This document shows, one piece after another, positions 46,561 to 57,720 of a DNA stretch of 64,000 nt. The first letter of the stretch is position 1; each line of letters starts with the position of its first letter. The DNA comes from Stictocephala bisonia (lineage: Eukaryota; Arthropoda; Insecta; Hemiptera; Membracidae), in NCBI GenBank assembly GCA_035578905.1, contig JAQJVL010000248.1, positions 1,038,501 to 1,102,500 of the forward strand. The letters run 5' to 3'. The notes under the pieces were generated by a model. The model was given only the letters and a program-made list of their open reading frames with translations. It was not told the origin of the DNA and ran no database searches. The position numbers were made by a program, and so were the translations under genes.

Positions 46561-49560
46561 AGTGTTCGCTGTGATTGACACCTTCAGACACTGAATCCAA
46601 GCTGGAGCTTTGGTTAATTGCAAGTCTTTATGGAACATAATTATTTAAACAGATAAAAATTAAATTTTCAAATTATCTATGGAAAAAATAACGTTATTGT
46701 GAAAGAGTTTCAATATTTTTTCCACCCATTATATTTTAAAGTAATATAATCAAGGTTTCTACGTTTCAAATTGATGACATATTAGACTATTGATAGTTGT
46801 TGCCACAAAAACGCACATGTAAACATCTACGGTGACTGGGTTTTTTTTTTCAAATAGTCTAATAAATATTTAATATTGGTTCTTTCAACTATCGGATATC
46901 GTCATATACCAAAAATGCCGAACTCATTTCTGTGGATCCCTCAAACCACAATAGCAGAATAACACCATTGTGAATGATGCGGAAAAAAAACACAAAACCC
47001 TTGTTAATCAAAAGTGTTAAAGTAAAAGTGTAAAAGGAAAGGCATTGAGAGATATTCAAAGCACTTGACCAGTTTTGGCATGAATACAGTCTTGAGTAGT
47101 TTGTATCATCTGATTGACCCTACTGTACAAGTCTAGTAACTGTGGTAACCGTGTCCACATTTTACAGTAACCAAACACCAATACACAAAAGTCGTCATCG
47201 ATTTGATGTTGATAAGCTTTAAGTTTTTATTTTTCCATTAGTTCCCTAAATTTAGTTGTTTTAATCTAGTACATGGCATAAAAGCATTTTTTCTATGATT
47301 TCCAGCCTATGTTTTTGTAAATAGGTGTTTGGATTTTTTTTGTTTTGTAATTATATTTCTCTAAAATCTCTATTTTTCTATTTATGGAGCCTACCATGTA
47401 TACTACTATTATCACATATAGTTATAATATATATCAAATATACGTGTTAATCACATATTTTTTTAGTTGTAGCAGGGCTTTTTTAGTTGATTTTCCTAAG
47501 CATAACAACTCAAGTGTGCTTTGTTTTCTATTCTATACGAATAATTTATCTTACGTTCGAGATTTTCCTGGTTACAAATTGTATTGGGTCTTTTATTATA
47601 TGTTTTAGTACCTCCCTTGAATATTTTACGTAAACGTGCTTTCAAAACATTACAAATCTCATTGTTTGAAGGAACATGGCTCTATTAAGCTCTAAATTGA
47701 GAATAATTGTCCAGTTGTAGCGCACGTTATTTAATCCATTTTTATCTATTTAAAAGTATTTTACAGAATTAAAAATTTGTTATTTTTTCACTCAGTAACG
47801 ACATTTGCAATTTGTTTTAATTAGGCTGATAGTAATTAAGCTATTCATCTCGTATTGGTATTTTTCATATTGTTTTAATTTGACAATGAATAATAAATAA
47901 TTCATGCTAATTTTGTCTGTCACACTGTTGTCTACGTATATTAAGAACTTTTCAAATTATAGAATATTTTTATTTTACTTTGCATCAATTTAACTTCACA
48001 TAATAAACAGTTAATTTGTCTGATTATATGCTTGTCATTAAATATAATTGGCTTAGATTCCTCACTCACTACGTTGCCCATTAGTATATTACACATATCA
48101 ACAACACTCGGACAAGATAAGAACGACAAGATAAGATCAATAACAAAATTACTTATGTATTAAATTAAAAAAACATTAAATTTTAATATAAAATACTAAT
48201 TGGGATACGTAATTTGAATGGAGGGGATGATCAAAACTTTGTACTACACTATTCAACCCGAAACCGTGGCCTTTCACAAGTGGTATCCTCACGCTCAGCG
48301 TCTATTTAAGTTTGAGATACTCAATTAAATATTGCATCAATAATTATCATAACATTCTTGTATTTCCACCTGGTTTATTTACAGCTGAACATAATTTGTA
48401 AACAAGGTTATTATTAATTTTTATCATATTTTGCGAGCAAGATACATTGGCACTGGTATTCTTAATAGAAGTTATAAAAAACAACTCATTTGGATTTCAA
48501 ACGTTGGCCAACCTGAGTTTTATCTGAAAAATGTCCACCCACCAATAAGTTAAAATCTTATTTGGATTTGAAATTTAGGTCTTCTGCTCCAGCTAGGAGT
48601 TTGATAGTGTTTATCTTTACAGTGAGAATAAAATTAATATTTTTTAATCAAATTGCAACGATGTATTAAACTTTTTAAAAAGCTTTTGTGATTGATTTTG
48701 ACTGAAAATGACTATAATAACGGCGAGAGGAACTGTTACAGGATATAATTTTGTTTACAGTGGATTCAAAACATAGAAGAACATTAAACCACGACTAACT
48801 TAACATTTATTTGGAAGCTATTTCTTCAAACCTTACTCCTGTTACCCAAAATGCAAACCAAAGTATTTATGTATGATAAATACAACAAATTAAACTCAAA
48901 GGAAACATAATAATTGTAGCATCAGTATCAGGAATCATTAAACAAATTATGATTTATTTTAGAAATCATTCTTTGGTAAACTATACATGTAAGACTGTTT
49001 GAGGATATAACGACATTTTTGTTTTTGGCTTTATCCACAAAGAATATGTTGATAACACATTTAATAAACTTATGTTTAAAAATATGCACTAAAAAGTGGT
49101 ATGGCACTTAGGTTATCTTGGGTTAGGCTCAGATGAGGGTCTGTAATGTAGGCCTACATTCTTAAAATTAAAGCTTTTATAACTAACAAATAAAATTTAA
49201 AATTAAAAACATTTTGACAGGCTACCAATTTGTTTTGGTTTAAGATAAGAGACCTCTAGTTTGTGGTATTGTTGTCCTTTTTCAAGGGCCTTTAAAATGA
49301 TATATCACACAGTGGGCGTTTTTTACATTAAAAATTTAAAGTTGCCCCCAATTGCCCATTTGGGTGGGTGGTTGAAATACTCATATAGCCCACAAAGCAT
49401 TATATTTAGTCTCATAACAATCTCGAGAAGGGTATTAGTTGATTATTTCTGTTCAAAAGTAATACGCAGAGGGGACTTTTGGGACACCTCGTATAACTGG
49501 CATCAATGATGAAACACAGCCTATGTAGTGTCTACCCCGTTCAAAGGCAATTCTTAGTCT
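46561..49560. other. Intronic sequence, nothing recognised except a possible transposon end
   Basis: At 46690-46735 there is the inverted counterpart of the terminus at 39571. Otherwise I see AT-rich DNA without convincing frames. An 82-residue frame at 49261-49509 ends in GGGACACCTCGTATAACTGG, which resembles a transposon-end sequence rather than a gene. Confidence 0.45.
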
Positions 49561-50403
49561 GAGTAAAAATCCAGGCAGAACCTATGGCTTTAAACATGCA
49601 ACCAGTATATAAAATCCTATGTAACTCAGCTCTTCTGAACAGACTGCTACAAAATTTATTGAGGCTGGACTTAGCAAGCCTGTTAATATGGATAGTTTTC
49701 CTAAATTAAGATTGCTTAGTGTCAAGAGTAAGTTTTTGGGAGATCTCTCTTGGGTTGAACACGTGAGAAGAAAATCATGGAATAAAGAGATACTGGTAAG
49801 AATAAAAGTAAAATATAACGAGAATGTTTGAAGAGGCAGAAATTGATTCTTTATTATGCTGGTCCACTCTAGAATGTAGTATACATGGTTTTATTAATTA
49901 TGATAAAATTATTGTAGGACCTACACAATTCAGCTCTGAGTCTTGCTAAATATATTAAGAATAGTAAACTGCTACAATTGTGTAGTAAACAACAAGTTTC
50001 ATGTTCTATTTTCAGCTTTAAATGCTTTTATTCATCACCTTTTAGATGATATTATTAGTTACACTAAAATCATGATATTACTTACATTAACAAGTAACAA
50101 TACGGATTTTGGTTGTTAGTGAATGAAACAGTCAATAATCTCCAATGTGCGTGTAGGTGTGGGTGTTATCAAAACGGTATATGTGGATTGGATGGTCCAC
50201 CGAAAATGTATGGGTAGTTGGGATGTATGTGTCTTAGGGTTAGGCAGTAACAACTCAAATTTATCCATTTATATATATATCATATGGTTTTTTCAGCTAC
50301 AATTTTTTTTAATTTAAAATTATGTAAAAGCTGAGTTTTATGGTTGGAGAAAAGTCCAAAAGTTTTTACACTATGATAAAAATTAAAAATAAATAAATAA
50401 ATA

Positions 50404-50656
50404 ACAAATGATCCGTCAAAAATCTAAATCTAAGCCATTTTAAACCTGCCTCACTGATTCTATTTATGCTAGCTAATCCCTCTGTAATACAGCGCAAGGG
50501 GAACTCTGAAACTATGTGATCCATTGTTTGGATACACTCTCCGCAATCACATGACTGATCTACTGTCAATGTCCATTTGTATTTCCAGTAGTTACATCTG
50601 CCCACTCCAGTTCGGAACAGATTCAATAATGTCCACTTTCTACGAGGGAGATTCAT
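50404..50656 (-). pseudogene. LINE fragment, C-terminal zinc-finger part of ORF2
   Basis: The minus strand reads GMNLPRRKWTLLNLFRTGVG, then CDCGECIQTMDHIVSEFPLR. This is the conserved end of a non-LTR retrotransposon ORF2 (LPRRxWxxLNRxRTGxGRC ... CDCGxxxQTMxHIVxxCPL). The last cysteine of the finger is replaced by phenylalanine. It continues upstream at 51172, beyond an inserted DNA transposon. It belongs to a different LINE lineage from the elements at 9.9, 24 and 40-46 kb. Confidence 0.8.
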
Positions 50657-51171
50657 CCCAAGGTTCCTATACAACAGGTTGTCTCATTCTCATATGGCTT
50701 ATATAAGCCAAGTGGTGACGTCAGAGGGAGACCTCCAACCACAGAGTAAGTGTATTACTTACTCTGTGCTTCCAACATAATGTGCTGAACAATTAAAACT
50801 ACACATACTAAAACCAATTACTGTATTGTTCTTAAGACTTTTTGAATTATTTAAATTTACAGTATTTTAATATTTTTTTTATTTAAATATATTTAATACT
50901 TTTTTCATGTGTTGCTGAGATATACTTACTTAGTAAATACTAAATTATGTCAAAATTAAAATCAGTCACTTACGTCAAATAAATAAAAAAACGCAGATTG
51001 TACTGCCATCGAGAGTACAAATATCAGATGCTTTCCATTGCTGCGTTTTGTTTTGTTTACAGCAGTGAAGGTAGAAAAAAACACTGGTGAGGCCTCCCTA
51101 TGACGTAATTGCTACCTGCACGATATGGATGTGTACTTGTATGTGACAACCTCTTGTATAGGAACCTTGGG
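50657..51171. mobile_element. 515-bp DNA transposon with 33-bp ends and 5-bp target duplication
   Basis: Both ends are CCCAAGGTTCCTATACAA, then C or G, then AGGTTGTC, in opposite orientation. TTCAT lies directly outside both ends (50652-50656 and 51172-51176). Removing the element joins the LINE reading GGMN to LPRRKW in frame. A perfect 12-bp hairpin (CACAGAGTAAGT, five-base loop, ACTTACTCTGTG) lies inside near 50742-50770. No protein is encoded. The superfamily is unknown to me. Confidence 0.9.
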
Positions 51172-51530
51172 TTCATCCCACCTACAGGTACTGACGGATC
51201 GTTAATAAGGAACTTATTTCGTTCATCAAAACTATTCCACGCTATGGCCCAGCTAGTATTGGGCGAGAAATTTGATCTGCTCAACTGGAAAGCAGTGCAT
51301 AGAGGTGGGTTTCGAGATTTTAATTGACTGTTCTGTCGTGGAAGATCTTGGGTAACGGGGAGGTGTGGGGCATTCAAGATCTTAATTGATTCTTTACGTA
51401 GTGCCTCCTGACGTCTTATTTCTGGAGAAGCTATATTGCACAGCACAAGGTAGTGAAGTTGCCATGAGAGTGCCCCTAATAGCTCTCATGGCTCTTTTAA
51501 GTTGGACATCAATTCAACTCCTAACCCTAT
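51172..51530 (-). pseudogene. LINE fragment, ORF2 segment upstream of the zinc finger
   Basis: The minus strand reads VQLKRAMRAIRGTLM and then, after a frameshift near 51450, LCNIASPEIRRQEALRKES. LPRQNSQLKSRNPP, SNFSPNTSWAIAW and NKFLINDPSVPVGG follow. This matches the region just before LPRRxWxxLN in the same LINE family. It joins 50404-50656 when the transposon is removed. Only this C-terminal portion is present. Confidence 0.78.
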
Positions 51531-52723
51531 CCGTTAGTGGGGACATATTAAAAATATTTTTAAATTACTGTTAAGCAAATTATTTAAAACATAAATAGCA
51601 AATATATCCAAGACAGATCTTTCTTCTTCCTACTTTTAAATAAGTAATGTATGTGATTATACATAAAAAGGCAGCTGGATAGTTGGAAACTGTGCAGTCG
51701 GTAGAGCAATTTATGAGGATTCTTAAATGATTGAATCATCATTTATTTTTCTTTGGTTAGTTGAAATAAAACAGCTTGTTACTAAATACTGTGTATACAA
51801 CATTTAGTAATTGTTTACGACATGACTAAGTTAGTTTAAAATAATATAATATTGTGCCTTAAAAGTTATAAAAATTTTAAAACTGTTAAATAAAATGGGT
51901 TTATATTTTGATTGATAGACCCGTTTATAACGGCTTGGAGTGGATTTGCATGGGTGTTTATATATCACTTATGAGTTTCGAGGTGTACAAATAACTGCAG
52001 AAGAATTGATTTAAGGAATTATGAAACAAATTTAAACCCCAACCCTCCCTTCTTCTAGCACTTACTCCTCTATCTCCTTGTATATGAACCACGTTAATTG
52101 ACAGCTAATTCAGTTTTAATTACAGGCAAGGAAATATGTTATTGTTATCGGTGTGGTCGTTTGTACACCATGCAACCTGAAGAGTTAGTGAAATTAATCT
52201 AATGAAAAAAACTGTTTTATGACAGCCCTCCTTTATTATAAAGTACTTTTATATACAAAGTTTTGAGGAAATAAAATGAATGTAGTCTTTTGTACTCCGT
52301 GTGACCAAATAGTGGCATGCTCCATAACGATAAAATATAGTTGTTTTTCATTGTCATTTATAATTTACATGTTTTATTGTTATGTTACATTCCTGCAGTA
52401 TATAAAGTGCTGTATTCAATTAATATTCATAGTAATCAATAAATTAATAAGTTACTGTATTTTGTACAACATACAACCTAACGTGTGCCCTATAAGGGAC
52501 CCTATACTTGATGTGACCTATAAGGGATATATGTCACATTAAGTTATAACATTTAATTGAATATTTTCCCCACATTTACTTTATATCAGTTGTAGAAATA
52601 TATTTAGTTTTATAAAAGTATTATTTTGAATATATTTTGTAGACTGTATTCAATTTTTAAAATAAGCAATGAAAATGTTGATGAAGAGTACAGATGGAAC
52701 TAATATTTTGGATTGTATTTCAG
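51531..52723. other. End of the 29.3-kb intron, nothing recognised
   Basis: AT-rich sequence. A TTGTATTTCAG acceptor tract closes the intron at 52723. Confidence 0.6.
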
Positions 52724-52876
52724 GTTTGCAAGTTGTGCTAAACTCTATCCTTCGTGCCATGGTGCCTCTGTTACACATTGCTCTTCTAGTTATCTTCGTT
52801 ATTATTATTTATGCCATTATTGGTTTAGAAATGTTCTCGGGGAAGCTGCACAAATCGTGTTACAACAAAACCACAG
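52724..52876 (+). CDS. Ca-alpha1D: Calcium channel alpha-1 (Cav1) exon: repeat I, S4-S5 linker and S5
   Basis: The first two bases (GT) complete the serine codon begun at 23469. The exon reads [20 protein letters not shown], the S4-S5 linker that couples the voltage sensor to the gate. [20 protein letters not shown] follows, the S5 membrane helix, then [10 protein letters not shown], the start of the extracellular turret. [20 protein letters not shown] is specific for Cav1; Cav2 has AMAPLLQIGLLVLFAIVIFA. The acceptor AG is at 52722-52723; the donor GTAATG starts 52877. One base is left over and pairs with the next exon's GG to give glycine. The distance to the previous exon (29.3 kb) is unusually long because of the inserted repeats. 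Confidence 0.97.
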
Positions 52877-53505
52877 GTAATGAATGATTCTGTTTCATGT
52901 TATGTTGTTTGAATTGGCTAGTTGTACTGAAGAATGTACATACAAAATTACAATGATACAAGAATCTTAATCTATTAAGTTACAAGTTTCATCTAGCTCC
53001 TTTTTCCATCAGTTTGTTTTTTCCTTGAAACAATAATCAAAAATTTGTTCACAAGCATGACAACTAGTGTCGTATGTTAAAGAGACTCAAATGAAACAAT
53101 CCAACACGTATTGTGTTAGTGGTCTGAACTCTACTGATACATGAAATTAAGCAGTTCAAGATTAAGTAATTTTAGTCATGAAAATTGTAAAAAATGCTTT
53201 TTCTGATCCTTCTAGAAAACAAGAATAAAAGAGAAAATCTAAATCTTGGAAAACTACTAAACCCTTAAATCAATACCAAAAGGTAATTATAATAATTACC
53301 AATGCCATCGCAAACTCCACTATAAAGCTTGATTGGGATCTTTCTCTGACTTATTGACAAGTTTACCCACTTCCGATTGATGTTATTTTTAAAATTAAAA
53401 GTGAAAGTTGATTTAACTATGTTGAAACCAGAAAAGTTAAAATATTTTTACTTTTCCAATGAATAGGGGTAATTTTAGGGGGTTGAAAACCATAAATTTC
53501 CCTTA
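52877..53505. other. Start of the 4.3-kb intron, nothing recognised
   Basis: No repeat or open frame of note before the MITE. Confidence 0.5.
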
Positions 53506-53925
53506 GGGGCCATCCCTAAATTATGTAACGCTAAAATTGGCCTTTTCAGACCTCGATCCCCCCCGCCCTTGTAACGGGCTTATACTGGTAATACTAAACC
53601 CCCTCAATAATTATTTAACGCCATCACCAACCCCCCTCCATTTTTTTTATCCACTTTCATACATATTTTCATTTAAGATAAAGTTGTTGTTTCGACTTTG
53701 TTTCATTTGTTTTCTAATTTAATGGGGCCAGAATATATTACTAACTTTAAAATCTTGTATTTTGGAGAAAACTATCAAATGTTGTTAATATATTTAAACA
53801 AATTGTTGAGGTTTAATAGTTACATAAGGCTGCATAGAACCCCCCTACCCTCCCCTGTAATGGTGAGTAACGCTGCCAATAATCCCCTCCCCCGTCAGGT
53901 GTTATATAATTTAGGGAAGGGCCCC
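53506..53925. mobile_element. Harbinger-like MITE, 420 bp
   Basis: The left end (GGGGCCATCCCTAAATTATG, then TAACGC) is the inverse of the right end (GGGGCCCTTCCCTAAATTAT, then ATAACAC). TTA lies directly outside both ends (53503-53505 and 53926-53928), which fits the three-base TWA duplication of PIF/Harbinger elements. C-rich tracts (CCCCCCTACC-like) occur in both halves. It encodes nothing. Confidence 0.82.
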
Positions 53926-53928
53926 TTA

Positions 53929-56900
53929 AGGATAGTACGGTGTACTCGGCTGTACAGGGGATATAGCCTTATTCCAATGGTCATTTAAACAAGAAATTTA
54001 ATTTGATGATGCGTACAGCAAATTCATTTTTATATTGAGAAAGGATTGTGACATTATCAATTTATTATATTGAGGCTGCAGTCGTTAATTTATATAAGCA
54101 TTTTGTGAAGCAGTCAATATAATCAATAAATCAAATTCTCCGGCAGTAAGGATATCTTTTATTCTTGGGTTATGTAAGTTTCACCAGTCTAAAAAGTTTT
54201 GCAACTAATCATTTTGAATTGTTATTGAAATAATTTGGTTTTGATACTGAAAAAAATTAAACTTAAAAGCAAACGTTTGCATGCGTGATTATGAAATTCA
54301 CCCAAGTGTCATCTAAATTTGATCTATCTATAGCTGTGTACAGTGCATTATTTCTTGTGTATCCCAGGCAGCTGTTCACTCCCTCAAGGATGACTAATGA
54401 TTTATGTTGGTTAGACATTATTAAAATAAATTCTACCGGACAAGTAAAATATGCAGATTGTTGCTGTTATTATAAATTTGGAGTATGTTCTATCAGTAAT
54501 AAATTATAATACACAAATCAGCAGTGTAACACAAATTTGTTTCAGTGCAACACAGTATTTATGGGTTAAAAAATTACCTGATGGACACCTTTTTGATTTT
54601 TTCTTTTTCATTTCGATGGTAGTATGGATCGTGAATATTGATTATCTGCACTTCATTTGTAGATTCGAGAAGATTTATTGGTATAAACAATAAGAAACTA
54701 GTTAAATTGTAGTGTTGGCTGTCTTTTTCACTCATTATTTGATTTTTAGATTCTGTAAGCCACCCTGCGATACTCTCATGATTTTTACCAAAGTGTGAGA
54801 CCAAAATAGTGTTTTGCAGAATTATACTTAAATGGTTGTTTTCCTGCTTTATAAGTGTATAATCCCATCATGTTATGTATAATTCTTTTTGACAGATAAT
54901 AAATAACATTCCTAAACTAATTTTAATTTTATAATATTTTACAACATGTTCCTCTATATGTTATATAAATAAAAATATAACAATTTTGTATTCCAAAAAT
55001 ATATTTTTTGTGGCATATACAATGTCTAATGAGTAAGATTCAATTTATTTACAATAAAAGTCAGTACTAAAAATGTTATACAGATTCCAAAAATGTGTAG
55101 GTTTCTTTGGTAGCAAATGATAAATAAAATGTTTCATGTGTTTTTGTGGGGAACTCTGCACAGTAAGTGTAATTGCCAATGTTAGCCGGAAACAAAATGA
55201 CATCAGTTGTTTTATAAAAAGCTTCTGATATGTACACAATGAAATAGCAAACCAAAGGCATAGAAATGGAAGAATTAGAATCTTGACTTCAATTTAGTAG
55301 TGTATTCAATTGAATTGGATAATAACAACGCGTAAGATTGAATTAAAAGAGCCATGGCAAATTGCGACTCCCACACCCGTAATGGGTACGAGCATATGTG
55401 ATGGCCCTTACTCGCAGGGTTAAGATTTTATTTTATTGTTAAAATAAATAATGGGATGATTACATAAACAGGATTTCAAATTTCAATTTGTTACATCTGA
55501 TACAGTGTGATATGGTTTTAATTCAGAATGTAATAAATATTGTTTAGAATTGTAGGTGATGGAAATATGTATAAACCTTATTCACCCCTCTCCCTTAAAC
55601 TAAATATTGTGCAACTGCATGAAAGTGATTTGATCAAAGCAGTTTGACGATGTTCTGTTTGCTCATTGGAGCAGAATCTGATTGAGCTGAGGAAAGCAAA
55701 CGGCAAGTCAGCATTGTCAGTTGGGTGCTTGTTACTTACTCTGAGCTTGGTTCCAGTGTCACTTACTTATCAACTTTGTACAGATTTTATCATTACAGTG
55801 TTATTATATCTATTCTAAGATGTATTCAATGTGTGGAAAATCAACATTTTTGTTTCATTTATTACATTTCATTGAAATTTAAAATGACTACATTTTTAAG
55901 CAAAGTCAATCAATGTCAATCCAAAGTTGGGACATTTTCTACCAAAATCAACACAACATTATTTATTAATTAAATAAATAAGGTCTTTATTTTGGAGCGA
56001 TTTTCAATAAACAATGCTGATTTACAGAACGACTCAAGTCTTGTTACGATTATTAAAAAAGAAAAGCTTATTTTAGCTATTCATAATTAAAACAAAGTTG
56101 TCTATTCAGTACAGTTATATATGGACATATCAACTTGTATTACACATTAAATACTTATATACATTTTTTGTATGTGTCGTTTCTGATACACCCTGGCCTG
56201 TTACACTAGTTATCATTGATGAAAAGCCTAACATTCATTATGTAATACAATAGAGGGAGCTAAATTCTGTGAACTTTAGTTGATTGCTAAAATTTTGCAG
56301 CTAAAACCAAATTATGTATTTAGATGTTTTATTTTATTAGCAACTCATTTAGTGAAGTTAACTATATATTCAGAAACAATCGTAACATTATTTTGATGTA
56401 CAGTTGCAAAGCTTTGAGATTGAAATATTCGTCTTGGTACCTCTGTAACAAGCTTGCATTAATTTTGTTTGTTCCAATGTAACTGTGTTTCCAATACAGT
56501 ATGATAGGTTTTTTTGTGAATACACATTATACCACTTTTTTCATGGGCTTAATTATTTAACAATAGCATATAATTAATTTATGGGGGAAAAGAAGTAAAA
56601 TTTGTTTAAAACATCTGATACTAATGAATCAAGACTAAACTTTTAACTTGTTGTTTTTTAATATTGTCACATTCTTATGAATTGTGAGTGAGATAAAGAA
56701 TCAAACCAACTGACAGTTAGTAATTCAGTTCACATTAGTAGTTTGCAGAGTGTACGAAAAAATTAATTTCTTTCAGAAAACTGAGATAATTTTTAACTCA
56801 CCACACGACTGTGAAATTTCAAGTAAAAATTAGTACTCATGCATGAAATATGTGTATTATCACTCAAAAATTTTAAATTACATCTAAGTTGACATTTGCT

Positions 56901-57182
56901 CAATATAATGGTAAAAAATTTCCTATTTGCATTTAATTTACCTGTTTTTTACAGTGCTATTTCTTCCCTGAATATGTTGTAATACTGATACCAAACAAGG
57001 TATCTTATGGCTCAGAATGGCAAGATCCCAGTGATACTTTATTGTTTGTAATGGGTATATAGTCAGACATATGTGCATGGGGAACATTGAGCTTATCTGT
57101 TATTGAAATAGTTTATGTGTTCCCTTTTTAAATATATGATTCGAGTAAGACTTTTTGTAAACTGTCTTGTGTATATTTGCAG
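53929..57182. other. Rest of the 4.3-kb intron, nothing recognised
   Basis: AT-rich DNA. The several short frames have no family resemblance. The acceptor tract GTATATTTGCAG ends at 57182. Confidence 0.55.
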
Positions 57183-57385
57183 GGAAAATCATGGATAAAC
57201 CTCATCCTTGTGCAGATCCAGGTTCATCAGGCTTCCAGTGCTCTGTCTATGGAGAAGACATGGTGTGCCATGATGGCTGGGAGGGACCAAATTTTGGAAT
57301 AACAAATTTTGATAATTTTGGACTTGCTATGTTAACTGTTTTTCAATGTATTACCCTGGAGGGATGGACTGATGTTTTATACAAT
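57183..57385 (+). CDS. Ca-alpha1D: Calcium channel alpha-1 (Cav1) exon: repeat I pore loop
   Basis: GG completes the glycine codon started at 52876. The exon encodes an extracellular turret with paired cysteines ([25 protein letters not shown]), then [20 protein letters not shown] and [15 protein letters not shown] holds the repeat I glutamate, one of four (EEEE) that select calcium in the pore. [26 protein letters not shown] is almost invariant in animal high-voltage-activated channels, and the turret length fits Cav1 of arthropods. The exon ends in phase 0, with donor GTGAGT at 57386. The next exon, with S6, was not found before 64000. Dihydropyridine-type drugs act on this channel class (established knowledge). 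Confidence 0.97.
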
Positions 57386-57720
57386 GTGAGTTTTCTATTA
57401 ACTTACATTCAATGGCTTACTAATACTTATTACGAAAACTAGTTAACTAATCACTTGTAGATTTTGGTTCTCAGTATCATCAAATATTAAAGTCGGTATA
57501 AATGAGTCATGATGTAACTGTTAATTATATATTCTTTCTACTTTTAAGCGCAGGTGATCTAGTCAGCAGTGAAGATATATTTAACCAGAATTCAAGAATT
57601 ACATTTAGCTGTTTTTAATTCTCGTTCATGTTGCATGCTAGATGACTATAATGGTAATAAAATGAAATAAAGTCTCTATTGATTTTATTTGTGTTAATAA
57701 ATTTTTAATTTATTGATCAT
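57386..57720. other. Intron start before the 149-bp satellite
   Basis: About 335 bp of AT-rich sequence separate the pore exon from the array; nothing was recognised. Confidence 0.6.

Noticed and set aside
49261..49509. 82-residue frame as a gene
   Set aside because: The end resembles a transposon terminus (GGGACACCTCGTATA) and there is no protein family match.
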